Notes under the pieces: model-generated
What the model was told of the DNA's origin: nothing
The model's input: only the letters and a program-made list of their open reading frames with translations
Databases searched by the model: none
Origin: Enoplolaimus lenunculus
Taxonomy: Eukaryota; Nematoda; Enoplea; Enoplida; Thoracostomopsidae
NCBI GenBank assembly: GCA_030248215.1
Contig: JASANG010003765.1
Location: forward strand, 310,001-374,000
Direction of reading: 5' to 3'
Length of the DNA stretch: 64,000 nt
Made by a program: the position numbers and the translations under genes
Part shown: positions 1 to 13,172 of the stretch, in pieces
How positions within the stretch are numbered: position 1 is the stretch's first letter
How the letters are laid out: every line of letters begins with the position of its first letter

Positions 1-503
1 CCCCCGCGGGCCCTTTTTTCCTTAAAATATTCTTTTATAGGTGTCTTTTCTTCCTACTACCCACCACTACCCCCCCCCACCCCCCTCTGGTATTGTGTGT
101 GTCTCCGGCATTATAGTTGTTGTTGTTGTGGTACCGGATGTGTGGCTCTGGACCTCAACCGCATTGCGGACACCCAATTGTGGGTGTCGGCGAAAATGCA
201 AATGAGGTCGAGATGCCGATATGGGTAGCCAGGACCGGAATCAGTTTTGGTTTTGGAATTAGTGAACTCGGTTGCTTATCTTTTGGCTGGTTGTGAACAG
301 ATTCGTACGTTGTTTCTTGAGTTTTGGTTTTGCGTTGAAAGCGGAAGTCTTTAGTAAGTAAGGTTGAGTTGAATTAATTTAAGATTGTCACGGTGGCGTA
401 AGTATGTGAAGGAAACTACGGAATATTGGTATAATCGGCGTTGCGCACGGCGCAGAATTTACCCAGTATCGGATACTGGTGTCATGTGCTAACGGAACTT
501 GGG

Positions 504-512
504 GTATAAAAG
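504..512 (+). promoter_or_regulatory. TATA-box-like motif
   Basis: GTATAAAAG sits about 25-30 bases before the first of four hairpins. Transcription from it would begin close to that hairpin. This is consistent with an LTR promoter, but only the motif is seen. Confidence 0.35.
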
Positions 513-533
513 TGAACTTGGGAAAAGGTAGTC

Positions 534-681
534 TAATAAATCTAACGGGGTTAGATTTATTATTCTACGGCGGCTTGGCCAAATCTAACGGGGTTAGATT
601 GGTCGGAAATTTGGTGTAACTCTAACGGGGTTAGAGTACACGGTTTTACGGGGTGTAATTCTAACGGGGTTAGGATTGCAC
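534..681 (+). repeat. array of four tandem hairpins with a constant tip
   Basis: Four inverted repeats are centred at 548, 591, 628 and 667. Each has the tip CTAACGGGGTTAG (stem CTAAC/GTTAG, loop GGG). The lower stems differ in sequence but stay complementary. Hairpin 1 (534-562) has 13 pairs. Hairpins 2 (577-604) and 3 (614-641) each have 8 pairs, one bulged A on the 5' arm and 4 more pairs. Hairpin 4 (653-681) has 13 pairs including two G-U. Paired changes at the same level of the stem argue for selection on structure, in RNA or as DNA palindromes. The array follows the TATA motif, so it may lie in a transcript leader. Confidence 0.75.
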
Positions 682-1070
682 GGATTCTGGAAAACAACAA
701 AAGTATTGGGTACGGTAAAGCCAGTGGCTGGATTAAATCAGATTCAGACGTCGGCTTTAAGGATTCCGGCTCGGGTTACCAGTTAAATTGCATAACCTGT
801 AATTTGCTGGCCTTAATATTGGGTATTTTGTGTCATACGGGTTTCGGGTTGGGATTTATAATAAAATTTACCGGCCGCGTTTTACTAAATCAGAGCGATA
901 CGCATACATCGAGGAAAGAACATAACAGGCGATACAGGATACCGGCTTAAGGCGAAATCACGAACTTCTCACATGGTGACCACGACGGTCTCGATGCTGA
1001 TTTAGTTGGTGGTCGGTGTGAAAGGAAATAGTTGGAAAAAGGAGAAAGGAATTTTTGGGTGTAAAAGGAA

Positions 1071-1376
1071 AAGGCTGTTATTGGAAACACAGGATCTGAA
1101 CGATCGTGTTGTGGAAAATAACAGGGAATACAGGCTGAAAAGGAAACTGGGCTGTGAGTATCTACTGCGCGAAAGGGCAACAGATACTGACATTACTGGA
1201 TAGTACAGGCAAAAGGCTGTTATTGGAAACACAGGATCTGAACGATCGTGTTGTGGAAAATAACAAGGAGTACAGGCTGAAAAGGAAACTGGGCTGTGAG
1301 TATCTACTGCGCGAAAGGGCAACAGATACTGACATTACTGGATAGTACAGGCAAAAGGCTGTTATTGGAAACACTC
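1071..1376 (+). repeat. 142-bp tandem repeat, two copies plus part
   Basis: Copies begin at 1071 and 1213, and a partial third begins at 1355 (each starts AAGGCTGTTATTGGAAAC). The first two are nearly identical. The period is not a multiple of three, so the open frames seen in it do not continue from copy to copy. It follows the LTR-like sequence and may be part of that element's interior. Confidence 0.9.
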
Positions 1377-1984
1377 TCTACAAAGTATAAACCTGGTTTC
1401 TAGCTCGCTTCCCTCACGAAGTTTACTTCGACATGGTAGTACTCATGTCGCTTGGGTTAAACCCGTTGCTTTTCACTATATAATGTATGCCTACATTTCA
1501 AATTATTTTTAATCGGTTGGAAAAAATCAAATGACTTCAAAGCAAGGTTACCGGAGCAAAAAGTCCGCCCTAATTTCGGATATTTCACCGCGAATTCATG
1601 AATTCGACCGCAAGCGAAGAAGAAATTGTTATTTTTTATGCGATTTTTCCTGTTTCTGAGAAACCGCCTTTATAGTGCAAATTTTGACAAGACTTTATAA
1701 TATGTTTCTGTTCAAGTGACGACTAACACAAGGTTAACGTAGTCTGAAATTGCTTTAATTCTGTATCCAGCTTTAAAATATTTTGCCAAACCATGGTGCG
1801 GTATGTTTCATTTTTTGTTGCAAACTACTTGTTTGACGTAACTCGCGGTGACCATAAATTTGGCTTTTAGCCAAATGACTTGTTTTTATTCAGATTTTAT
1901 AGATAGTAAACTGAAAATTTTTCGCTTAACCCTTTCTCACATGAATATTTTCTTATTTCCCCTGAGACCTACTTTTATGCTAAG
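1377..1984. other. no recognised gene
   Basis: AT-rich sequence with no convincing coding frame, RNA gene or strong repeat. Confidence 0.6.
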
Positions 1985-2046
1985 ATTCGAACTCCAGTGA
2001 CTGGAGTGGGAGGCGTATACCACCACCACTCAGCTACAGGAGCTTG
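1985..2046 (-). mobile_element. tRNA-derived SINE head (tRNA-Gly-like)
   Basis: On the minus strand a box A-like TAGCTGAGTGGTGG and a box B-like GAGTTCGAATC are spaced as in a tRNA, with CCTCCCAC where a tRNA-Gly(CCC) anticodon arm would lie. The acceptor stem does not close, so this is a tRNA-derived repeat and not a working tRNA gene. Confidence 0.4.
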
Positions 2047-2389
2047 ACGCTCGAGCCCGAGGGGGCTCTCACGTCCTGTGGTGATTTAGTACAATGTATA
2101 CGTGTTGCAATTGTTAAACACGGTGCGATATACATTATTTAACGTATATACACTGCGCTGAGTTGCCTACAGGCAACTCAATGTGACAAGGGGTTATATC
2201 AGATATTTATGCAATTTCTAGTGCATAGCCCATAGAACTTTTATAACACTTTTCGTGACGGTTATAGTAAACCTTTGTGTTTCCTCCACTAGCAATTCCT
2301 TGGCCGAAGCCTCTGGCCAAAAAATCACCTACAGTGTTCAAAAATTCTACGCTAATAAATTTTTTCTCGTCCCTTCTATAAATCTACAA

Positions 2390-3190
2390 ATCTCTCTGCC
2401 CTTAAACTAATAAGTCCTCGCTGCTGGCCTAAATAACCAAAAAGCACTGACGCTTCCGTTTCAAATCCACTCTGTCGCAATTTGTCATTTGAATGCTGCT
2501 TCGTAGTTCTTGGCTTATATTGGACAAATACCAATACCACTATTATACAGACATAGTAGTTGGGCGTGGAGTCCCATCTGGTCGGGATGGATTGGAGAGC
2601 AACTGACGGTCCCATGGCGCAGGCGGCCCAATATGATGCAAAAATGGGATTAAAATCACAACATAAATATCTCTCGATCTACAAAATTTTAGCTCAAAAG
2701 TAAACTGAAAATTCTTTCGGCAGACTAAATATCCAACATTTTTGTTGTTCATTGAATTTTTTCTGGTCTGAATTTTTTCTGATCCTTACTTGCTAAATTC
2801 AGTTAAAAACTGTTAGTAAAAACTTCAAAAACATAATTGCTTAAAATATGGAAATCAACATAGTATCACAGAAAATGCTTTCAATTTGTTATTAAATAAC
2901 TGCTATTTTTGTGGAGTCGGTGGAGCATGGTGTTTCTCGCGACCCCATTAGGCTCCGAGGACTCCTTGAAAAATTTCTCGTCAAGAAGAGTGGGCTGGAG
3001 CAGCCGCTGATAGCTAAACTTCCATCTCTTGCCATTAAGGTTGCCGCTGTCTACGTTAAAAAATTCTCTTGCCCCTCTGCTAATCTCGATGTCCAGTCAA
3101 ATAACAACTTCTGATTGAGGGCCTGGATAAAAGCCAAAACACTGAGGCGTCCGGTTCAAATCCAGTCTGTCACATTTCGCCCAGAAATGA
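2390..3190 (+). repeat. pair of diverged SINE-like copies
   Basis: Two stretches, about 2390-2500 and 3060-3190, share a block ending in a box B-like GGTTCAAATCC followed by a CTGTC tract (GTTTCAAATCC in the first copy). The sequence ahead of the block is also similar, with matching 'CTCTTGCC...TTAA' parts. They look like old copies of one tRNA-related short repeat. No gene is seen between them. Confidence 0.35.
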
Positions 3191-5069
3191 AGTGTGAATC
3201 TTGCGAATTTTGATTGACAAATACCGTACCATTACGGTAATCGCTGATCGACAGTTATGATTTAGTGGTATCATAATCGTCGTGAATACAGCAAAAAACG
3301 TATCAGTTTCCCCAATTCCGAGCAAACAAACGAAATGAAAATATTTATTGACCTCAAACTGCTCGGGTAAGTCTGTGTGCCTAGGGGTGACTTTATATAT
3401 GACAATTATTAAGACGGGTTACCGTTCGTACCGGTCTAAAAAGTTTGTCATCGAACAATGGCCGTATACGAGAGATATATTCTCTCGCGAAACTTATTCG
3501 ACTCGGAAAAAACTTCTTTACAGGTCAAAAATGAAACATGCCAGCCGAAAATGACATCCTGCCTACCCAAGACTGAAACTATTTCAAATTTTCTACCTTT
3601 ACGCCCCCGTTGAAATGCGCCAAATTTTTGACAAGTCTTGGTTCAGTTTTTTCATTCGGTTGATACCTACTTAATTGTGAACCAGTTCGGTTGTTTTAAA
3701 TTGTTTTAAAACAGCAAGTCGGACCAAAATGTTAAATTGGCGGTTTGGCGGCTTCAGGGTACTGCTACAAGCGGAAAGATAGAGGGATATATCACCACCC
3801 CCCACAAATTTCGGAAGAAACATGAGAAAAGCATTTTTAACAGATTTTAGTACACCTTTGTAGATTTTAAAGGTCAGAAAGCATCCTTTATATACTATAC
3901 CCTCCCAAACAGAATTGCTAGTTACGCTTCTTTTGGTAGCTTTACTGTTTCGGTTTTGGGCTTTGGTTTTAGAGCCCGTTGCCAAACGGGGCCAGGGAAG
4001 CTCTGGTCCCCCTTGGGAAATCTTGGCCTTTCTGGAAAATATTTAATCGTGCTTCTGTAGTCAACGAACACCCTTGTACGCGCTTCCTGGAAATTTTTTA
4101 ACCCCCTAGCAAGGTGAGCTAGCTACGTGCCTGCTGCTTTTCGGTGTTTGCGGTTTATTAAAAGCCTAATGCCAATAATAATGAAGTGTGAGAATATGCT
4201 CGGTGTAAATATTGAAACCGTTGGTGCTGTTTTTTTGTTGCGCTTTATTTGTGCAGCCGTAACACATTAATGTCGCAGTTATTTTTAAGCCGGGCGCATC
4301 TGCTGATGGCACGGTTGTTGTCTGTATTATTTTTGAGACGAAATATATTAACATCGAATTTGGCACTAAAACGCACTGGAACATTTGGGCATTTTTCGGC
4401 GTTTGTATATTAGTTGATTGTTGTAGCAGCGCCTGAGTTTATGGTGAACAAATCGATGACACTTGTACGCGTAGCCTTTCAAGCTTAACCCTATAACCTT
4501 TTTTACATTTTCCGCCACAAGCTTTTATGCTTCTTGTACACTTTCCGCCGCAAGCTTCTTGAGCTTAAACGATCGTTATGGCAAAATTTGAAAAATTTCA
4601 AAAACTGCATGGCGAAATATTCACAAGAGCCAAGTAGTCTTTAAAATGAACAATCTTAGTGTTTTGTACACAGTGTCGAGTTGACTGAATTTGCGGGTAA
4701 TGTACTTTTGATAGCACAAACAGGGCGCGGCGTCTCTAAAGTGTTGGAAAATTTACGTCTTTAATGTGTGTATCCGTTTGCATCTAAGCTTGAAATTAGA
4801 TCTCATATGAAATGAAAATATTCACGGACAAAAAGGGTTATAGCAACACGCAACCGGGTTTCCACAACGGTCAACTCGGCATTGGAAATCGGTGACAAGT
4901 ATCCTGGTACATATATAATTAAGGAAAATTTTGTAAACATTTTTGAAATGTCCTCTTTTAAAAGATTGAAAACAATTTATTCATTCGTAGAGCAAAAGTT
5001 TGGACTATTTTTTATTTATTTGTAACCTGAGCTGAGCCTATCTTGTTCGATGCGACTAAACAGTGTGTA

Positions 5070-5880
5070 CTCCAGTGACCCGAATAAGTGGAGGGACTGA
5101 TATTTATTTGGCCTCTCCAGGGAGTACCCCCTTGTTATTCGGTTACGGACTGTTATTTATTTTTAACACGCTCTCCGCCACCCTTCGTTGCTGATATATA
5201 TTCGGTATTGCTACTATCCGTTGAATTAAACGTTTATTTGTCTTCTATCGAAAGCTTGAGTGATAATGCGAAGTTATATTAGAAATGTACTTTCAAAACT
5301 TAGGTATGCTTTAAAGTTTTGAACTCAATTTGTTTGGGCCTGGAGTTACTTATGCACTACAAATTGGGACAATTGACATTTGTGGACTCCAACTAGTGTT
5401 TAGGGATTGTATCCGTTTTGCGGACTCTGATTAGGGATACGAACCAGTCCGTATCCCTAATAAGAGTCCGTAAGCGGAAAGAGTCCCTAAACTCTAATTA
5501 GAGTCCATAAATGTCAATTAAACGTAATTGTAGCACATAAATGACTCCAGGACCAAATATTTTGAGTCCGAAACTTTAAAGCGTACTTAAATTTTGAAAG
5601 TACATTCCTAAGTATAACCTTGTATTATCGCTCAAGCTATTGACACAAGACAAATAAACGTTTAATTCAACGGATAATTGCAGTACCGGATATATATCAG
5701 TAACGAAGGGCGGCGGAGCGTGGGTTAAAAATAAATAACAGTCCGTAACCGAATAACAAGGGAGGGTTCCCTCTGGAGAGGCAAAATAAATATTAGTCCC
5801 CCTCTTATTGGGATCACTACAGTACTTAAAATGGGGACCCCTACTTATTACTCCCACCTCTTATTCGGGTCACTACAGTA
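5070..5880. mobile_element. foldback element, GTAGTGACCCGAATAA family, copy 1
   Basis: The whole element is a large inverted repeat. The left arm (about 5070-5435) is the reverse complement of the right arm (about 5445-5880), and the turn lies near 5440 in a GGATACG...CGTATCC palindrome. The ends are CCAGTGACCCGAATAA and TTATTCGGGTCACTACAGTA. The right end repeats a CACTACAGTA terminus twice, at about 5815 and 5871. Related copies lie at 20271-20697, 32349-32812 and 57112-57558. No transposase is present, so it is non-autonomous. A TACTGTAGTGACCC end with a TA flank would fit a TA-target transposon, but that is inference. Confidence 0.85.
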
Positions 5881-6624
5881 GCCAATCAGTTTCGTCCTAA
5901 GCTTAAATCAACAAGGTAGTTTCTGGTCTCTGCACAACAGGCACGTAGCAATCTCTACATGTTTAGGGGGGGGGGGGGCAAAACCACTTTAGGAGGGGCA
6001 TGCACGGAATACACAGGTCTAGAAGCGAAACTAAAACTTTTCTAGGTGGGCTACAATTTTTCCGTGGGGGCTGAGATTTCGTGACCACCCTCTAGGTACG
6101 GAACGCACCCACCATTCAAAGATCTTTGTAGCAACTGGCCATCTGCCAAGTTCTATATTATATACATGTGTTACATACGAAACGGACATTTTTGCTACCA
6201 ATAAGAGAGTATCTTAGACAGCATTCTCAAATGTGTACAGCATCAGTGAGCAGTAGGTAAAAACGAAATTACCTACTGTTGTAGCAGCGGAACTCAAACT
6301 TTGCTCGAAATAGCATACCTAGGTTAAACCCAATGCTAGAAATATTCTAATTTCAACGCTCATCAATCGCTGGTTCCAAAGTTACAAAACCTATCAGTTA
6401 GCAACTGGGGATCGATGCTATACAAACGTGACATTATGCGACCTTATTTCAGAAATTATGGACTATACAAAATAACTTTGGCAAAACCATTTCTTTAACG
6501 ATATTATATCAATTTCAAACATTCTTAAAACTATAATTTAACAGATTTTAATGTTCATCGTTATCCAAACTGCCGATATACGGTACGTTTAAAGTGAAAT
6601 ACTGCAACTGCGAACACGGCAACA
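5881..6624. other. repeat fragments, no gene
   Basis: Holds a G-run (about 5966-5978), a palindromic G-rich patch to about 6130, and near 6215-6250 and 6370-6400 fragments of the repeat found at 36705-36885 and 62117-62285. No coding region is supported. Confidence 0.5.
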
Positions 6625-6668
6625 ATGAAGTCCGCAACCGAAGCGAATGTTTCAATTGAACCGATTTC
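6625..6668 (+). CDS. candidate first coding exon of the SSUH2-like gene
   Basis: An ATG in a fair context (ACAACAATGA) opens a 14-codon frame that stops at a strong donor (TC|GTAAGTAT). It leaves two bases, exactly what the exon at 20057 needs, and would give ...EPIS-ICQLTEAEA across the join. The implied intron is 13.4 kb and full of repeats. The exon is too short to recognise by homology, and other first exons could lie in between. Only RNA evidence would settle it. Confidence 0.3.
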
Positions 6669-9484
6669 GTAAGTATATTTTTAAATTTTAACTCGTCGCA
6701 AGTTCCGTTATCGATCGGGTGAAATTGAAATGTTTAGCTGAATTTTCTGGATCATTCCAAGTGTTTGCCATCATACAAACAGGCTGAAATTTTAATTCAT
6801 ACCATAAAGGCGCAAACTTACAAATAAATGGAAAAAAATTAAATTTAAATATTTATTACGGACGTCGATTGGGTTTTCGGAAGTCTCAGGATTAAAAAAT
6901 TTGCCTTCAAAACAGGTTGCGGTATATATGTATAATTTATGATTTGAATATCAGTCAAAAAGTACCTAAATTTGCAAGTGAAATACAGATTAATATGCTA
7001 CAATACGGCGTAAAACAAAGAAATCATAAAAAACTATAAAACATACACAAACAATTGCAAGATATAGACATTAGTCTGTCCACGCAAGTATTTCTTCCAC
7101 CGAGTCAATTTGTTGTATAGGAAATTGCGATACCTTTTGTCTAAAGTCGTTTAATTACACTCTGACTGAGACTGATTATAGTTAATTATGGTTCCTAAAA
7201 TGAATATTGGAATGTATGACTCATGTAATTTTACTGTTATTTGTGAAAATTTTATGAAATTCAGACGTGGTCGTTGAAACGGTGTTGCGATTTGTTGTCA
7301 GGTGTAGCAATCGTTTTGAGATTGACTTCTGTTATTTTAATCCCAAAGCATAATTCAGACTACAGTGGCGTGCCATGTATGAGAACCGCTTGCCCCGAAG
7401 GCAATTTCAGTAGCCTCCAAAATAAAGAAATGTTGAAATTTTCTTTAGATAAATACAACATCACGATTTTCGTCACGAGTGCCAGCAAGCGAACAATCAG
7501 ACCTAATGTTTGTATTTAAAATCAATGTAACAGTTTTCTGTGGAAATTTGTCATTTTAAACTTTTGTGAGGGGGCCAAATTCGTATGAATGTCTCCCTTG
7601 CGCTTGAGATCTATTGGAAGCGTGGATCTCGGCACTGATACACCCAAAATCTAATTTTCTGAGCACGCCTATAGCTTGGAATCAATAAGTTCTTTGTTCT
7701 AAGCAAAAGTATGCACACGCTGCGGCACAGAAGCTGATCCGACTACGGAGACACCATATATAATTATAAAAACATCGCGAGCGATTTAAGCAAGAACCTA
7801 ACCACAATTTTAGCATTAAAATCTAAATTCAAAGTTTTGGTTTTGAATATGACGGGTGGTGCACCCTCATACCGATACTCGCTTTTTACTGGCGCTCTGC
7901 ATTAAAACATACACTTTAATAGTTCTCCGCCTACATCGTTTAGTCTCGGTCAATGTCAATAATCTTTTAAACGTGGTAGGCAATTAACCGGTTGGTACCA
8001 GGTGCATATATACAGTCGGGTAACATAACTATAAACCTGGTTTGATATTTATGCTGCTATTTTTGGTTTCCGAAACTTAACAATTGCCATCTATTAGTAA
8101 TTACGGTTTTGTTGCGGCTTGTGGGTTTGGCTCTTGTACACATTTCTTGAATGTAAAATTAAGACTCACGCTTAGGATCAGGTAAAGGCTTAAGCAAAGG
8201 ATTAGGCTTTAGGCTGAGCCTTTGATAAGCCATTTTCTAAACCAAAGCCGAAGCCTGAGTTTAAATCTAATCCTGCGGCAAGGACGGATCAAGGGGCGAT
8301 CCCGGGATCGATCTCCCATCAGATCCCAACGAAATTAAAATTTTTGTCGCAAAAGAGTCAAAGATCGAGTCTGACTTTTCGTGAGTTGGTTTTATTAGGA
8401 ATTTCAATATTTTTGACTTTTGATTACATAAACATTTTGCATACGTCAATTGTTGTGCATGTAAGCTTGTGTTGCTAAGAAGTGGTGAACTTGTAAATAC
8501 GGCATATTGGCTGCTGTATACTTTCCGCTCATATTTAATGTTATTGTTCAGACTTAAACTTAGGTTTAGACAATAGCTTAGGCATTGGCATTGGTAAGCC
8601 TTTTCCTGAACCTAAATTCTTAGATTGAGCCTTAGCCGACTAAGTGTAAATTAGAGAAGATACTCTGTAAAAAACCCCTACTTAAAATACTATAGTTATA
8701 TTTTGCAAACTTTTTTAAGTATAAGTGTACTAAATATTGCGTAAATCTTTGCCTAAATAATGTAAATAAGTAAAACTACTGCTGTCATTTCCTGATTAAT
8801 TAAGTAAAGATAAAGCTAAAAATTTTGTGTTTGCTTAAAATAAAGTAAAACTTTGCCAAGCACCATAGTAAGTAAAACCGACACTTAATTCGGCAACAGT
8901 TTTACTTAATTGTAAGTATTTTTAGTGAGTAAGCGGAGTGCTAAAGATCCGGCAAATTTGTATTTAGTGTTCCCTGTTCTCCTATTATATGAAATTTTGG
9001 AATGATTGCTCTAGCGCGTCTATTGTTTGTGAACGTAGTACTAACATGCAATAGGTGCTACACGCAGTTGAGAATACGGCTGCTAATATCAAAAGGTGGT
9101 AGGAGCTGTATTAGGATGATTTCTTAAATGAATATTTTCCTCCAGTTTTACAGAGTAGTTTGCACTTTTTTTTCCTATCAGGAGGGCTGCCACCTAGTAA
9201 TCCCACTCCCGAAATTTCAGGGGACATAAAGTAGGATGAGGGGTGGCCACCTCCAAGCCTTCCGCACTAAGTTGTTCTCATACTATAGCAGTATCAAAAA
9301 TACTTGATTAGAAATTTTAGCTATTATTTTAATAATGAGATGAGCTATTATAAGTGTTTGAGGCTTGTGGCGACAGCCCTCCATCCTGCTTAGGGTTCAT
9401 TGAAATGAAGTAAAAAGAGTTGAAAGGTTTTGGTTTAGGGGAATAAATCAATATCATAGGATCTATTCATAGTTGTTAAAGATT

Positions 9485-9660
9485 CAAATTTTGTTTTGTG
9501 GCATTGTCGTCCCCACGGCCCGGGGCATTAAGGAGCTGTGCCCCTCAATTTAACTCGATCTAAAAGTAACCAATCTTGAGTTGCTATTGTAGGATCAACC
9601 CCAAATTGTTCGGTATCCCTCCCCAAACATAATTTTCTGCAGACGCCCCTGTTTCGTTGT
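9485..9660 (-). repeat. dispersed repeat, copy 1
   Basis: Its reverse complement matches 15025-15205. Both run from a 'CCGCAGAAAATTAT' or 'CTGCAGAAAATTAT' start through GATCGAGT and a GGGGCAC tract to a CCGTGGGGACG end. Family unknown and no coding frame. Confidence 0.6.
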
Positions 9661-12600
9661 TTAAAACTACGTGGACTGATGGCATTTGCTTGTGGACTAC
9701 TGTTTTGCAGAGGTCTGTTAACTGTGATTGTGGTTTCTTTATTATCCGCGTACACTTATTCGTTAGCATATGCATCAATTTAAAAAGTTTAGTAGAAAAA
9801 GTGAAACTTTCAAAACGTACCGCCATGACACAGTTAGCGTGCTACGCAGCATAGACACTTGATTTCTGTCATAAATCATTTTTCATGCAGCGGTTTCTAA
9901 ACCACTCAAAAGCGTTTTTTTTATTTTTCACTCGTCATAAACAATGGTGCGTACAGGAATTAGAGGTAATACGCGGAACCAGGACCGCCTAAGAATTAAA
10001 TGAAAAGTAGGGGCTTGTCGTATTTAAGTTCACCGGCAGCATTTATGGCCAGACACATATTCGTAAAATATAAGCCTTACCTGGTTTATTCCGCAAAAAA
10101 TGGCTGTATTTTTACTTCCCAGTAAAAAAGCCATGTCATATTTTTATTGGGAAGTAATTTTTCATTGTAGTAAAAATATCATTCAACACCGAAACCGAAC
10201 AATGACTAATATATTGGCTTTTAAAATTTGATTAGCTTAAAAGTACCATTATTCAACAGGCACTGGTTTTCGTGACAGAAAATTGTTTAGATTGTGGGGA
10301 GCGACTCTCCTGTCTACCCTCCCGGTACGCATCTGGTCATAGCATGACTACAACCTGCGCTGCACATCAAAACATTAGCGTGTTAAAGGCAATTGTATAC
10401 CACCGCTTTGGCTAATTCTGTCAATTAGCTATGTCATTTTTGATTTATTGAACTGAGTAAATAGCAAATAAAAGATACCCGGTCTATGCTCTTTGCTACA
10501 TGAATATCAAAACAGCAGTACATTGTGGTCTTGATATGCCGACAGCGGCTTTTCAATATTGGCTTTTTTACTGGTTATTGACTTACGCTAGGTATAAAAG
10601 CAGTATTACAACTGGGACGGCATGGAAATGAAAAAGTTTTGAACCGTAACAATGCTCTGTGTGAAATAAGTTAGTGAGTATCGCGGCTCTCGTATATGAT
10701 TATTATTCGAGACAGATATTCAAATATACCCGGACCGTTTTGACAGCCGATTCAAGTGAAAAAACAGCAGAGACGGACACAAAGAATTGTCCGAAATCTC
10801 TGAATGCATACGAATGCCTAAAATTGATCATTTTGCTTCAGAATGAGATTGAAAAGGTTATAACAGACTACACCCTTAATATAATCGTTTTATTTTACGT
10901 GATTACGGTTCAAAGTTAGGCTTAGTTAACTGTTTTTAGAAACCAAGGTCTAAGCCTAAAGTCTAACCGTCAGCCTAAGTATAATCCTGCGAGTGGAAAA
11001 TCTACGATGAGCCTCAAAGATTAAGGTTTGTTCAAATTGTGAATGGATTTTAAAACTGGTTGCTTTGTTTCAGAACGACGAGCGGGGACTATTATAATAG
11101 ACTGGTACCCCGAATTAGCTTATATTTTCGACAAAGCAAACCTTTATAGTATACTCGTTTGTATGCTAAAATATAATTTAGTTGACATTAGAAAAAATAA
11201 ACAATTTTGAAGTCACGCTACTATTTTAGAATAAACTTTAAATTTTATAATAGACTATTAAACACTCGGCAAGCTTTATCCAATTGCTTAGCTAAATTTG
11301 GGTTTACAATTTGATTCGGATGCTCGGCTGACACTAGCGTTAGGCCTATATCACCTTGTTATTGCGACTAAAAATTTTTTTCAAGAGAAGCATACAAATG
11401 TTTTTGTTGACTTACAAGCAAGGTTGAATGAGTTTGAGTGTTTCATAGTAGATCGGTGTCCCAAAGAGCGTTATCCAATTTTAGGAAGTTAAGTTTTGCA
11501 GTTTGCTGATTGGTACGCTTTGTAGCCACACTAATTTTAATAATCTAGAAGTGTGTAATTTCTTATTAATTTTTAAATCGAACATTTGGGTCCAAAATTG
11601 TCTAAATACCACTTGGCGGATGCAAGGAGGGCCATCCCGGCCAAGGCTCTCTGCCAGAGATGATAACCAAAATGATGTATTGAGCTTTAGCACTAAAATT
11701 GCAATTAACTTCTCACTGGTTTCCTTCGCGAGCTTTTTCCACTATAATATCTCGCCCGTCTTTCTTTTTCAGAAATTTCTCGATTCTAAACTGCTCGTCA
11801 CTTTCATAACTAAACACTCTGCCAACAAGCTTTATCCAATTTCATGAGGCTAAATTTCACAGTTCATTAATTTAATTCTGATGCTATAATCTAATCTGGC
11901 CGACGTTGCTTTCGAAGCTGAAAAACTAATCAAATTTGCGAGTTCGACACGGGTGTTCGTTCTGTGAAACGTCGATTGGGCGTCGTATAAATGACCCGCA
12001 ACAGGGTCGTAGCCATGGATTTCATTTCACAACAGGGAATAGTACTGTAAAACAATTTTTGACCTGTAGAATCCATGTAATTTTAAATCCTGCGAAAAAC
12101 GCTGTGTTCTTGGCTTTACAAATTTAGGTAACTGCGATATCTTTTTTTGTCTTTCCTTGTATACTCCCTAGTCCGTAGCATTTGTGTCTATTTCTACTGT
12201 GTGTGGGTTCAATAAGGTTTTTCTCTTTTAATCCGTAGACAAACAAGATTTGAAGTTTCTTATAATTGAAAATGTGACAATGGTGAAATTGTGAGTAGAG
12301 TTAATCAAACAACATTTTAGGTTATTTTTCTGTAACATTCGGTGTAAACCGGGTGTAGCGGAAGTTAAATTTTTTAATGATGTTCTCTCACGTGCATGTG
12401 TTCATAGACTCATGGACGTAGCCATAAATTCATTACGAAAAATGTATAAAATGTATGTTTAACAAATTTTTGATTTTTGAATTCTAGTAAAAACAGCAGA
12501 TGTTTCTCAAAGCCAGTTAGAATTTCTTTGTCTCGTCGCGTGAGAAATTTCCGAAGGTGACATATTCCATCTGTCCGTCCCCTTACGTCACTGTACGGGA

Positions 12601-13172
12601 TAAGATGGGAATGGAATGGAAAATACTATTTCTTATCGATATCGAACATATGTAAAATGAACCAGCTGGGTAATAATCGCAGGGTTTTTGCTTCCAAAAA
12701 ATTAGTATTTTATTTTGCAACTGTTACGACGTTAACAAGGCGTCTTACGCACCACGGATATCCCTACGTGCAGTACAAAATTTTGCAATCAGATTATGTT
12801 ACACGTGTTCCCTTGAGAATTGAATGTTAAAATCACTTTATTAATATTTTCTGCAAAACATGAGTTTTTCACTTTTTCCAATTTGTATGGATATTCGGTG
12901 ATAAACAAACACTTCGAAACATTATTTTATGTTTGTATTCTAATTATCGGTTTGATCCGAAACCGTGTTATTCTCTCCGCGTGTTTTTGAACGCAAATAT
13001 TGTTAATGAATCGAGCGTTTGATCTGCTGAGAAGGCCGTGTTGTGTCTTTGATTAATTGCAGTTTTAAAATTGCAATTAAAAATTTTTGATCTTATAAAA
13101 TCGTGTAAAATTTTGGAATAAAATTTTACGTAGTCTGGAATTGAATTTAGTACTTGTAATGTAATTTAAAAT

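Larger units (their letters stand above)
100..991 (+). mobile_element. LTR-like fossil with primer-binding site
   Basis: The stretch up to 973 ends in CA and is followed at 974 by TGGTGACCACGACGG. That reads as a primer-binding site: its complement ends CGTGGTCACCA, which fits the acceptor stem of animal tRNA-Arg (5' GACCACG). The same motif occurs on the minus strand near 35263-35310. A TATA box lies at 504-512. The left end of the LTR is not resolved, so the start given is only approximate. I see no capsid or polymerase frame beside it. It looks like a decayed LTR retrotransposon end, family unknown. The alternative is an unrelated repeat that shares an 18-base motif. Confidence 0.35.

Noticed and set aside
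1985-2046. tRNA gene
   Set aside because: Box A and box B are present but the acceptor and T stems do not pair. The same holds for 27205-27290 and 27470-27560.
11503-11847. 114-codon open frame
   Set aside because: No similarity known to me and no flanking gene structure. It overlaps another frame on the opposite strand.
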